Positions 1 through 7,090 of a DNA stretch of 49,903 bases are shown here, in pieces. Position numbers and translations under genes: made by a program. A model generated the notes under the pieces. It was not told the DNA's origin. It made no database searches and saw only the letters and a list, made by a program, of their open reading frames with translations. Source of the DNA: a virus; the IMG/VR virus record IMGVR_UViG_3300034082_004767, positions 1 through 49,903 of that record; one strand, 5' to 3'. How positions within the stretch are numbered: the stretch's first letter is position 1; every line of letters starts with the position of its first letter.

Positions 1-870
1 AACCGCATAAGCAGATGGCCAAACATCATACTTTGTCTTTGCCCAAGATTTACAAGAACTCCATAAAGACTGATCAACAGCTACATTCTTCTCTAAAATA
101 GGAGATTCTGATTCAATCAGATCATTGACATAATCAACCATCTCTGAATATTCATCAACTCCAAATTTCATATCAATGAAAGAAACAATCCTCTCTGATT
201 TATCCTTAGGTGATAAAGTATCATCATTGAATATCGAAAGTAATTTGGAATTTATATCAGAAGAAATATTAAAATCTTTTTCCGATAACCAATCAATAAA
301 AGTATTGCAAATTTCTTCTGATCTGTCCAATTCTTCAAATAAGAAATCGTAATTCTCACTTATACCCAACTCTGATTGCATGTCTTTCTCTATCATATCC
401 AATCCTTCTTCAACAGAATCAATAATTTCCTCCATGACAATCTTATCATTCTGAGTTTTTGAAATGAAACCAGAGTCTATATCCAATTCATATTTGAACG
501 AATCTCCATTGATCTGATATGTTATTACAATATTATGATCATCTTCATTCTTCCATTCATACATAAGATCTTTACCATCCGAAAAAGACATAACAAGTTC
601 TTCTAACTCACTTAATTTTTCATCAACATACGATGATTCGTAATTTTTTACAAATTCTAAGAATAATTTTATCCTTCTAGACTCTAATATCTCATATTCA
701 TCTAAATCTGGAATCAAACTTAAAGATGAACCATCATCCCATTTAACCATTATCTGACTTAAATCATCAACTCCAGTTACCAAACCTTCATCGCCAGATT
801 TCAACTTTGTATAAGGATCCTCCATTCTTATAAGACGAACTCTTTTACCTATAATTTCCTCCTTTAACAT
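1..870 (-). CDS. DUF4314-like protein, C-terminus cut off by window edge
   Basis: An open frame starts at ATG 870-868 and runs 290 codons off the left edge without a stop. Residues 5-60 match the DUF4314 pattern seen in phage proteins: GKRVRLIRMEDPYTKLKSG, then GLVTGVDDLSQIMVKWDDGS and a LIPDLDEYEIL ending, probably a small SH3-like beta barrel. The middle is acidic and helical without a recognisable domain. The last visible part (WAKTKYDVWPSAYA) resembles a short motif common in phage virion-associated small proteins. An AT-rich region with AATATATA-like boxes lies just upstream, shared with the divergent gene at 926. The biochemical role is unknown; the family call rests on motif memory only. 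Confidence 0.8.
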   Translation of the reverse strand, partial: MLKEEIIGKRVRLIRMEDPYTKLKSGDEGLVTGVDDLSQIMVKWDDGSSLSLIPDLDEYEILESRRIKLFLEFVKNYESSYVDEKLSELEELVMSFSDGKDLMYEWKNEDDHNIVITYQINGDSFKYELDIDSGFISKTQNDKIVMEEIIDSVEEGLDMIEKDMQSELGISENYDFLFEELDRSEEICNTFIDWLSEKDFNISSDINSKLLSIFNDDTLSPKDKSERIVSFIDMKFGVDEYSEMVDYVNDLIESESPILEKNVAVDQSLWSSCKSWAKTKYDVWPSAYAV

Positions 871-925
871 CTAAACAAAATATATTTTTAATTATATATT
901 AGATATAAAATACCTAAAAATAAAC

Positions 926-1705
926 ATGAGCCAAAAACTCAAAATACTATTAGAACAATCTAATTTTGATGATCTCCTATCAAAAATAAAAGATCTTACA
1001 AAAATATCTGATACAATAAAGATAAAAATAGATAATGATTCTATTTTCATGTACGCTATGATAGGAAGCGAAAGTATTGTACTTGCTTTTAAAAGTTATG
1101 AAATCCCCACAAAGGATTATCTTCTTATAAAAGAAGAATTAACACACACAATCAATATAATTATCACAAGCGCAAAAAGATTTGTTAAAAATATGTCTTT
1201 TATAAAAAAAGACCATAAAATAGAAATGATGATAATACATAAAGCAGAGAATGATAATAATTCAGAAGCTCGCAGTGTTCAAATCAAAAATGATAAATTC
1301 AAACTAAATATAGAAACCGGAGAAACATCAGAAATAAAAGAAATAACAAAAGAACAACTTAATAAAAGGTTAGATCTTAAGAATAAAAACTGGTCATTTA
1401 GAATAAAAAATTCAGACTTCAACGATATTAAAAGCCTATCAACAATCAATTCAGACGATACAAGAAGAATTTTAAATATAAATATAGAAGACTACAAAGT
1501 TTTCATATCAGAAACAAACCTTTGGGAAATTGAGATAGATTATATAACAGAAGAAAACAAACAACTAAGTATAAATAAAAAATTCCTGTCTTCAATAAAT
1601 GACGGTGGAAAAGATATAGATGCACATGTATTCGAAACATTTATTCTCATTAAAGATGATGAAAGCCAATTAATGATATCATTCGAACAAGATTTTACAC
1701 AGTAA
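926..1705 (+). CDS. Hypothetical protein, 259 aa
   Basis: An ATG-initiated 259-residue frame, rich in Lys, Ile, Asn and Asp, with alternating hydrophobic residues suggesting beta strands plus helices. There is no signal peptide, membrane segment or motif I recognise. Residues 60-110 (KDYLLIKEELTHTINIIITS and following) look like a helix-strand unit. It is divergent from the DUF4314 gene and only 14 nt upstream of the next small gene, so they are probably cotranscribed. It sits where the N-terminal half of DNA polymerase would be expected, but shows no exonuclease or palm motif A. Confidence 0.75.
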   Translation: MSQKLKILLEQSNFDDLLSKIKDLTKISDTIKIKIDNDSIFMYAMIGSESIVLAFKSYEIPTKDYLLIKEELTHTINIIITSAKRFVKNMSFIKKDHKIEMMIIHKAENDNNSEARSVQIKNDKFKLNIETGETSEIKEITKEQLNKRLDLKNKNWSFRIKNSDFNDIKSLSTINSDDTRRILNINIEDYKVFISETNLWEIEIDYITEENKQLSINKKFLSSINDGGKDIDAHVFETFILIKDDESQLMISFEQDFTQ

Positions 1706-1719
1706 ATTAAATAATAGAA

Positions 1720-1905
1720 ATGAAACAATCACACATTATAATCAAGGAATTGCAGAATGGAAGAAAACAAGGTATAGTACTATTAAATATAGAAGAAATA
1801 TGGGAATTTGAAGATTTTGAAGAAGCTGAAAGAATTGCAAAAGCCTTTGAAATTAATTCAGATTCTGGTTGGAAATATAAGGTTAAAAGTATTAAATCAA
1901 TTTAA
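1720..1905 (+). CDS. Small hypothetical protein, 61 aa
   Basis: A short ATG frame 14 nt after the previous stop, encoding an acidic 61-residue protein with a central helix (IEEIWEFEDFEEAERIAKAF) and a basic tail. No family recognised. Spacing, strand and a preceding A-rich stretch fit a real co-transcribed phage gene. Confidence 0.6.
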   Translation: MKQSHIIIKELQNGRKQGIVLLNIEEIWEFEDFEEAERIAKAFEINSDSGWKYKVKSIKSI

Positions 1906-1928
1906 TTATAAAAAATAATAAAAATAAA

Positions 1929-2036
1929 ATGACAAAAGAGGATAAAATAAATAAACTCATGTCACTAAAAAAACAGGCAAGCGAGTTGCAAAGAGAAGCT
2001 GATTACTTCAATGCGTTGCAACTCGCTCTTTTTTGA
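1929..2036 (+). CDS. 43: DNA polymerase (family B) fragment upstream of motif B, 35 codons
   Basis: A 35-codon frame from ATG 1929 to TGA 2034-2036. Its end, ALQLALF, is what precedes the family B polymerase motif B (typically QLALKILLNSxYG), and residues 1-28 look like the charged helix before it. In-frame TAA at 1893 shows it does not continue upstream. Joining its CTT codon (2028-2030) to AAA at 2069 gives QLALKLILNGSYGAF, a normal motif B, so it belongs with the large polymerase frame that follows. Between them lie 38 nt with a stop and a strong hairpin. It could be the initiating segment of a bypassed gene 43 C-terminal subunit, or decay debris. Confidence 0.65.
   Translation: MTKEDKINKLMSLKKQASELQREADYFNALQLALF
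1981..2034 (+). other. Perfect 11-bp inverted repeat followed by T-run, inside polymerase fragment
   Basis: GCGAGTTGCAA at 1981-1991 is exactly inverted at 2016-2026, separated by a 24-nt loop, and is followed directly by TCTTTTTT at 2027-2034. This is terminator-like but lies inside polymerase coding sequence. It could be an attenuator, an intrinsic terminator, or part of a recoding signal 5' of the gap. Confidence 0.6.
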
Positions 2037-2060
2037 CCCCCTCGGATTAATCTGAGGGGG
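2037..2060 (+). other. GC-rich 10-bp hairpin in the polymerase gap
   Basis: CCCCCTC at 2037-2043 pairs with GAGGGGG at 2054-2060, extended by a G-T and two more pairs to a TTAA tetraloop. It begins immediately after the TGA stop of the upstream fragment. It is by far the most GC-rich short stretch in this part of the window and has no T-run after it, so it is not a plus-strand terminator. Its placement right after a stop codon recalls the hairpin at the T4 gene 60 take-off site. Confidence 0.75.
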
Positions 2061-2077
2061 AGTGGCTAAAACTTATA

Positions 2078-3388
2078 TTGAATGGATCGTATGGTGCATT
2101 CGCAACGAAATATTTCGTCTTGTTCAACAATTGGGTAGCATCTAGCATAACAGCGCAAGGTAGAGACCTTATAAAAACCATGGATACTATCAACCAAGAT
2201 TATTGGTATAATCAATGGCATTTAGATTTTGAATTGCATAAAAAAATGTGCATTAAAAATATATCTAAGATAGGTGAGAAAGAAACTGTTTCTGTGTATG
2301 CTGACACGGATTCAATTTTTGTATCATATGATCCCGCGATAAAAAATTCTGAATGGAGAAATCTTCCTCTATCAAAAATAGATAGTTTGCAAAAATCTTT
2401 TGTTATTTTGGAGAAAAGACAAGAAACAATAACAACGAATTCAAATTGTTTAGGAATATTTAGAGAGGTAAGTGATTTTATAAACTTCTTAAAGGACAAT
2501 TCGCCTGATATATTAATAATAGATGGATTTTTTGTTAAAGATTATGAACTCAATTCGAAAGAAAATTCTGAAATCTTATCCAATAATAAGATATTTTGGA
2601 ATTGGGTCAATGAATTGGATTATATTCAGGGAATAGATCATTTTAGGATCGGTGGATACTTTAAAAAGTCTCTTGAGGATTATGCAAAAAATTATGGAGT
2701 TGAGAATAGAGAAGATTTTGAATTAGAAAGAATATCAGAGTCAATTATAAATATTGCTAAGAAGAAATATATACAACATATTGTATATGAAGATGGGATT
2801 ACATATGATAGGTTAAATTATATCTTCCCAAAAGGTGTTGAGCTCGTAAGATCTTCAACTCCACTTTTTGCGAGAAATAAGATTGTGGATATAGTAAAAT
2901 ATCTTTTTTCACATCCTGATGACTTTAATATAAAAGATCTTTTAAAATTAGTAAAAGATTTAAGAAAAGAATTTGAGTTAGCTGATATTGATGATATCGC
3001 GATGCAATCTTCTGTTTCTAAATACGATACAAAAGTTCTTGATGATAAGAATTCTTTGAGTTTTGTTAGTGGTGCTCACTTTGCTGTCAAAGCATCTGCT
3101 TATCACAACTATCTTTTATTTAAAAATCCTTCATTGCAGTCTAAATATGAATTTGTCAAATCTGGAACAAAGATAAAATATTATTATGTGAAGAATTCTA
3201 AAATAAATGATATGTTTGCTTATGTGCGGGGATCGTATCCAATGGAATTCGGACCTGAGGTCGATTATGATATTCAATTCTTCAAATCTATCATAAGCCC
3301 GATAAATTCAATTATTTCTCCCTTGGGATTGCCAGAAATCACGAAACGTTTGAGTGTTGTAATGGATATTTTCTCAGGAGATTTTTAA
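2078..3388 (+). CDS. 43: DNA polymerase family B, C-terminal palm and thumb part (gp43-like)
   Basis: About 436 residues covering the C-terminal part of a T4-type replicative polymerase. Motif B (NGSYGAF) is at the very start, motif C (YADTDSIF, catalytic Asp pair) near residue 78, and the thumb has the conserved KKKYI and a GVELVRSSTP segment. The exonuclease domain and motif A are absent. The frame is open from 2051 but has no ATG or GTG before motif B; TTG 2078 is the only nominal start and would begin inside the conserved motif. Translation therefore probably enters from the 1929-2036 frame by hopping, or the gene is dead. Split gene 43 is known in some Aeromonas T4-like phages, with both halves intact; the N-terminal half is not in this window. 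Confidence 0.85.
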   Translation: MNGSYGAFATKYFVLFNNWVASSITAQGRDLIKTMDTINQDYWYNQWHLDFELHKKMCIKNISKIGEKETVSVYADTDSIFVSYDPAIKNSEWRNLPLSKIDSLQKSFVILEKRQETITTNSNCLGIFREVSDFINFLKDNSPDILIIDGFFVKDYELNSKENSEILSNNKIFWNWVNELDYIQGIDHFRIGGYFKKSLEDYAKNYGVENREDFELERISESIINIAKKKYIQHIVYEDGITYDRLNYIFPKGVELVRSSTPLFARNKIVDIVKYLFSHPDDFNIKDLLKLVKDLRKEFELADIDDIAMQSSVSKYDTKVLDDKNSLSFVSGAHFAVKASAYHNYLLFKNPSLQSKYEFVKSGTKIKYYYVKNSKINDMFAYVRGSYPMEFGPEVDYDIQFFKSIISPINSIISPLGLPEITKRLSVVMDIFSGDF

Positions 3389-3416
3389 CAGAGAAGGAAG
3401 TGTGAATATATAAGAT

Positions 3417-3641
3417 ATGATTAAAGATCATATCTTATATGAACATTTTATTGCTTATGTAAACTCTAAGGCATTTAATAATGGGTATTTCACCATTTTA
3501 AAGAATTCACATTCTTATTTTGAATCTTTTTTAGAAAGATATGAAAGTGATGAGAAGTTTAAAGACAAATTAAATAAAATGGTGAAGTCTTATATAAGGG
3601 AAGAAAAAATTTCAATTATAATGAATGAGATTGATAAGTGA
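3417..3641 (+). CDS. Small hypothetical protein, 74 aa
   Basis: A 74-residue helical, charged protein starting at ATG 3417, 28 nt after the polymerase stop. No recognised domain. Its 3' end overlaps the next gene's start by 17 nt, supporting translational coupling and a real gene pair. Confidence 0.6.
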   Translation: MIKDHILYEHFIAYVNSKAFNNGYFTILKNSHSYFESFLERYESDEKFKDKLNKMVKSYIREEKISIIMNEIDK

Positions 3642-3957
3642 AACAAGTTTGGATGGTATTATAATAAGATATTTTGATGGATGTGATATTAATAAAATGT
3701 TAAGTCATCCAAGTGATGGTTCTGATGGAATAATGGTTGTTTTCATTAAATCATACAAAGACGAAGAGATCATGTTCAATAGAGATTCTATAATAAATTC
3801 CATAATTGGTGGCACTAGATTTAAAAAATTATCCGAGATATTTGAACAATTGGATAACCATTATCTGATGATATATCAAACAAGTGGATTTATCGATGTT
3901 GTTTATAAATCGGTTAAAAATAAAATAGAAAATTTTAAATTGAATCTTAATATATAA
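3625..3957 (+). CDS. Hypothetical protein, 110 aa
   Basis: ATG 3625 lies inside the end of the preceding gene in another frame; the product is 110 residues of mixed alpha/beta character with no motif I recognise. It ends three nt before the next ATG, so genes 3417, 3625 and 3961 look like one operon. Confidence 0.65.
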   Translation: MRLISETSLDGIIIRYFDGCDINKMLSHPSDGSDGIMVVFIKSYKDEEIMFNRDSIINSIIGGTRFKKLSEIFEQLDNHYLMIYQTSGFIDVVYKSVKNKIENFKLNLNI

Positions 3958-3960
3958 CAT

Positions 3961-4458
3961 ATGAAACATCTTATGAGATATGAGGGATTTAGTTCAAGTG
4001 AAAGACTTGATGAGATATTGGATAAGATATTAAAGTTTGGAATACAATCAATCTCAAGGGAAGAAAAGACTTTTTTAGATTCACATAAAGATGGGAAGGA
4101 AGAGGAAGAGCATATAAATCTTCAATTTTTAGAAAACGAAACTATTCTTGAGGATGATTCAGGACTTTTTAAATTTGAATTTCTTGATATTAAACATTAT
4201 AAAGATGAAACACAAATAATTGGGATAATATATGTACCAGATCTTCGATTTGAAAGTGGAAAGATAATTCAAGGTAGGTTAGAGGGAAAAATAGTTATAT
4301 ATGAGAACGGAGAAACTTCACCAGACTTTTATGTAAATATGAAAAATGGCAATAGAGAAATAATGTTTGATGTATTTGAGTTTCTAAATGGTAAGGAATG
4401 TGAATTCGATTCTTTTATTGATTATGTTGTTGATGAGCTTAAAAATAAAAAAAAATAG
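3961..4458 (+). CDS. Hypothetical protein with capsid-targeting-like leader, 165 aa
   Basis: Begins MKHLMRYEGF, a member of the leader family shared by about fifteen proteins in this window (consensus near MKHIKKFEEF). The rest is acidic, with a beta-rich middle (residues 60-125) and no recognised fold. By analogy with T4 internal proteins the leader could direct the protein into the prohead; here a clear (I/L)-x-E site directly after the leader is not obvious. Placed directly after two small genes and 9 nt before the LRR gene, it is probably in the same operon. Confidence 0.7.
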   Translation: MKHLMRYEGFSSSERLDEILDKILKFGIQSISREEKTFLDSHKDGKEEEEHINLQFLENETILEDDSGLFKFEFLDIKHYKDETQIIGIIYVPDLRFESGKIIQGRLEGKIVIYENGETSPDFYVNMKNGNREIMFDVFEFLNGKECEFDSFIDYVVDELKNKKK

Positions 4459-4467
4459 AATTTATCT

Positions 4468-5241
4468 ATGAAATTATTCCGTTATAAAAATTTTATTAAA
4501 GAATCAAAAGAGGACATAGACTCTATATGTAAAAAATTTGGTATAAAGAATTATACCATTAATGAAGACTCAGTTGATGTTGATGGAAATGTTAAACTAT
4601 ACGATAAAGGATTAACTAAAATCCCCTTGAAATTTGGAAAGGTAAGTGGTTATTTTTATTGTCATGGTAATAAATTAATAAGTTTAGAAGGTTCTCCCCT
4701 TTCAGTTGGTGGTGATTTTTCTTGTCAGTATAATCAATTAAAGAGTTTGGAAGGTTCTCCCCTTTCAGTTGGTGGTAATTTTAATTGTAGTCATAATCAA
4801 TTAAAAAGTTTAGAGGGTTCTCCTCTTTCAGTTGGTGGTCATTTTTCTTGTAGTTTTAATCAATTAAATAGTTTATCAGGCGCTCCCCTTTCAGTTGGTG
4901 GTTATTTTTCTTGTCGTTTTAATCAATTAAAGAGTTTAGAAGGAATTTCTGGAAGGATTTCCGGCGCAATTTATTGCACTGATAATCAACTAAGAGATGT
5001 TAAAGGAGTTAAAGATGGTTGGTTAGGAGAATTTAGTGTATATGGAAATCCAGTCTATGAAATATTCAAATTATTTCCTAGAGACAACTGGGATGAAGTT
5101 ATTGAAATCTTAAATGAGTATGAAGTGATCCGTGATAATGGCAATTTAATTATTTTACAAAGACTTGAACAAGTTTTTCTGGATCTAGGTTTAGAAGTTC
5201 CAGAAATTGAAGAAATTAAAGGATATAAAATTCATTTTTAA
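4468..5241 (+). CDS. Leucine-rich-repeat-like protein with capsid-targeting-like leader, 257 aa
   Basis: N-terminus MKLFRYKNFIKE-S fits the shared leader and ends in an I-K-E site like that cut by T4 gp21 protease. Residues 68-172 hold five exact 21-residue units, N-(Q/K)-L-x-S-L-(E/S)-G-(S/A)-P-L-S-V-G-G, the last one degenerate, followed by a sixth partial unit, forming a solenoid that probably binds a protein partner. The C-terminal 60 residues are a separate helical cap. It is a close paralogue of 9399-10172, with long stretches of near-identical DNA at both ends. Target unknown; a host-directed head cargo protein is an inference. Confidence 0.85.
   Translation: MKLFRYKNFIKESKEDIDSICKKFGIKNYTINEDSVDVDGNVKLYDKGLTKIPLKFGKVSGYFYCHGNKLISLEGSPLSVGGDFSCQYNQLKSLEGSPLSVGGNFNCSHNQLKSLEGSPLSVGGHFSCSFNQLNSLSGAPLSVGGYFSCRFNQLKSLEGISGRISGAIYCTDNQLRDVKGVKDGWLGEFSVYGNPVYEIFKLFPRDNWDEVIEILNEYEVIRDNGNLIILQRLEQVFLDLGLEVPEIEEIKGYKIHF
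4669..4983 (+). repeat. Five 63-bp tandem repeats encoding 21-aa LRR-like units
   Basis: Asn codons that open each unit recur exactly every 63 nt (residues 68, 89, 110, 131, 152, 173). The core coding for SLEGSPLSVGG is nearly identical between units, so the array can expand or contract by recombination. Confidence 0.85.
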
Positions 5242-5258
5242 ATTACTTAGATAGAATA

Positions 5259-6218
5259 TTAGTTAAGTAAATCTCTGAATTTTCCAACTAACGTCATTCC
5301 AAGTATTATAGGATCAGTTCTCGATTCTAATTTTTCCCTTAGTTCTGAAATAACATAATTGCATTTAAAAAGCGAATCAATATTCTTTTTTTCTTTTAAA
5401 GACCAATCAATAAAATTCCTACCAAGTACATTGAATAATTGATCCATATTATCTGGACCATAAGCAGACATTATAAAATGATATATTTTCTCATAATCAG
5501 CAGATTTATCATATATTATATCATAAGTATCCATAATTAGTTTGTTGCTTATTATAGTCGATGATGAACTTATATCTCCGGTATCTTTAATATTTTGTAA
5601 TTGTACAATGATTGATCTTAAATCTGGAAATTGTTTATTGATTATATTAATAAGTGTTTCTTTTTTTATATCAATTTTTTCTGATTCTGCAATTTGAATA
5701 ACCTTTTTATAAATTCCAGTTTTTATAAACTTTTCTTCATCTTTATTTAGTACATCAAAATTTATTGAAGTAAATCTGGATTTTATTCCATCAGATATTT
5801 TATTATAGTGATTTGTTGTAAGTATGAATCTCACATTATTATGATATCTTTCTATAAAAGCTTTCATAGCATCTTGATATTGTATTGATACTCTATCAAA
5901 TTCATCGAGAAATACATATTTTATAGGATCTTCTGTTTCAAACATTGGAACAGTTTTGCAGAATCTTTCAATTTCATTTCTAAGAATATCAATTGAGGTA
6001 TAAAGTGATGAGTTTATCTCTAAGAAAGCTTTTTCTCCTGAATATTTTCCTATTAGAACTCTAGCAAGTGACGTTTTGCCAGTTCCATAATTTCCATAAA
6101 ATATAAAATTTTTGGTTATTCCATTTTTAAAATGATTCGTTATTCTTTCTGGAAGAATAAGGTCTTCAATTTTAGAAGGCCTCCATTTTTCCCAAAGTAA
6201 AAGATTATTAATTGACAT
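5259..6218 (-). CDS. 44: Sliding clamp loader large subunit (gp44-like AAA+ ATPase)
   Basis: A 319-residue AAA+ protein, the size of T4 gp44, which loads the gp45 clamp on primer-template DNA using ATP. It opens with the typical LLWEKWRPSKIEDLILP, then Walker A GNYGTGKTS near residue 42, Walker B VFLDEFD near 105, sensor 1 TTNHYNKI near 135 and the SRF arginine-finger segment (SRC-type motif) after it. The C-terminal collar domain follows. Divergent from gp15, with a shared AT-rich promoter region at 6219-6271. The small subunit gp62 and clamp gp45 are not in the window. Confidence 0.93.
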   Translation of the reverse strand: MSINNLLLWEKWRPSKIEDLILPERITNHFKNGITKNFIFYGNYGTGKTSLARVLIGKYSGEKAFLEINSSLYTSIDILRNEIERFCKTVPMFETEDPIKYVFLDEFDRVSIQYQDAMKAFIERYHNNVRFILTTNHYNKISDGIKSRFTSINFDVLNKDEEKFIKTGIYKKVIQIAESEKIDIKKETLINIINKQFPDLRSIIVQLQNIKDTGDISSSSTIISNKLIMDTYDIIYDKSADYEKIYHFIMSAYGPDNMDQLFNVLGRNFIDWSLKEKKNIDSLFKCNYVISELREKLESRTDPIILGMTLVGKFRDLLN

Positions 6219-6234
6219 ATAGAGATAATTTTAT

Positions 6235-6244
6235 TTAATATATA
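6235..6244 (+). promoter_or_regulatory. TTAATATATA late-type promoter box upstream of gp15
   Basis: TTAATATATA lies 27 nt before ATG 6272, followed by an A-rich leader. The same decamer precedes many plus-strand genes here (for example 14610, 15258, 26427, 26983, 27752). T4 late promoters have a single TATAAATA box read by gp55, and a gp55 homologue is encoded at 8489, so this is probably the phage late promoter. Confidence 0.55.
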
Positions 6245-6271
6245 GTTATAAGAAAATTTTTTAGATTGTTT

Positions 6272-7024
6272 ATGCCAAGAATAGGAGAAGAGTTCAATTA
6301 TAGTGATGTATATTTCAGGGATCTAACCATGTGCCTTCTTGATACATTAGAAGGAAGAGTAAAATGGACAAATAATTTCACATCAGGTGATGTTGAAGTA
6401 AATGTTCCTTTTTATTATTCACTTACTGGATCCGATAGATTCTTATTGGATAGTTTTTCAGATGATATAGTCTCAAATAATAGATTTGTTGAGCTGAATA
6501 CTGATATTATACCGAGAGGACATATAACACTTACAAATTGGCAAATAAGATCTGATGAATTCAGAAATCCTAATATTTGGCTTAGAAATGTAGTTGAGGA
6601 TAATCAAGAAGTAAAAAGAGTATTGAATAAGGTAAGAGCGATTCCAATCACTGCGACATATGATCTTACTATTCTTTTAAAAACAGAGATAGATGTTTTT
6701 AAATGCTCACAGGCTATAATGAACACACTTTGGCTTTATAAATTCATGTATTTTGAACATAATTATATGCACATAGATGCGGTTATGACGCAACCAGATA
6801 CAAATGCTATTGAGATTGTTCGTGAGCAGAATTTAACAAGTGAAACTACAATAAAACTAACTGCATCAATAGAAGTTCAAAGTTATTATCCGGCATTTGT
6901 TAGAGACCAAGAAATTAGACCATTTAGAACAAGATGGTTCAACAATATAGTTGCGATGAGAAGTGGTTCTGCAAGACCTGGAAATCCAAATGCAAATGAT
7001 CAAAATCTATCAAATAATGGATAA
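6272..7024 (+). CDS. 15: Tail sheath stabiliser, gp15-like
   Basis: About 250 residues. Segment order resembles T4 gp15, the protein capping tube and sheath at the head-proximal end: an N-terminal helix with FRDLTMCLLDTLEG, a strand region with NVPFYYSLTGSDRF, then PRGHITLTNWQI (compare PRINLHLVDFSY in gp15), ATYDLTILLKTEIDVFKCSQ (compare MIYELSIFTRYEDDMFQ) and a final strand with SIEVQSYYPAF. ATG 6272 is preferred over an upstream in-frame TTG. The C-terminal 30 residues are Asn/Gly/Ser-rich and disordered. The assignment is from remembered sequence patterns and could be confused with another tail or neck protein. Confidence 0.6.
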   Translation: MPRIGEEFNYSDVYFRDLTMCLLDTLEGRVKWTNNFTSGDVEVNVPFYYSLTGSDRFLLDSFSDDIVSNNRFVELNTDIIPRGHITLTNWQIRSDEFRNPNIWLRNVVEDNQEVKRVLNKVRAIPITATYDLTILLKTEIDVFKCSQAIMNTLWLYKFMYFEHNYMHIDAVMTQPDTNAIEIVREQNLTSETTIKLTASIEVQSYYPAFVRDQEIRPFRTRWFNNIVAMRSGSARPGNPNANDQNLSNNG

Positions 7025-7054
7025 ACCAAAATTGAAAAAAATGACTTTTTTTAC

Positions 7055-7064
7055 ATAATATATA
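7055..7064 (+). promoter_or_regulatory. Late-type promoter box (ATAATATATA) with upstream T-run
   Basis: The stretch GACTTTTTTTACATAATATATA (7043-7064 region) couples a T-run and the box; an almost identical arrangement precedes the gene at 27010. The A-rich leader of about 26 nt runs to ATG 7091. Confidence 0.5.
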
Positions 7065-7090
7065 GTAATAAGAAAAAATAAAATTTTAAT

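Noticed and set aside
2020-2060. Simple +1 or -1 frameshift at the CTTTTTTGA run
   Set aside because: Both alternative frames meet stop codons (TAA 2048-2050, TGA 2053-2055) before the polymerase frame opens.
1929-2080. Group I intron or intein as cause of the polymerase break
   Set aside because: The gap is only 38 nt, far too short for a group I intron, and it contains a stop, so it is not an intein.
5242-5272. TTACTT/AAGTAA inverted repeat between convergent genes as a terminator
   Set aside because: The stem is only six AT pairs with a long loop and no clear T-run, so it is too weak to call.
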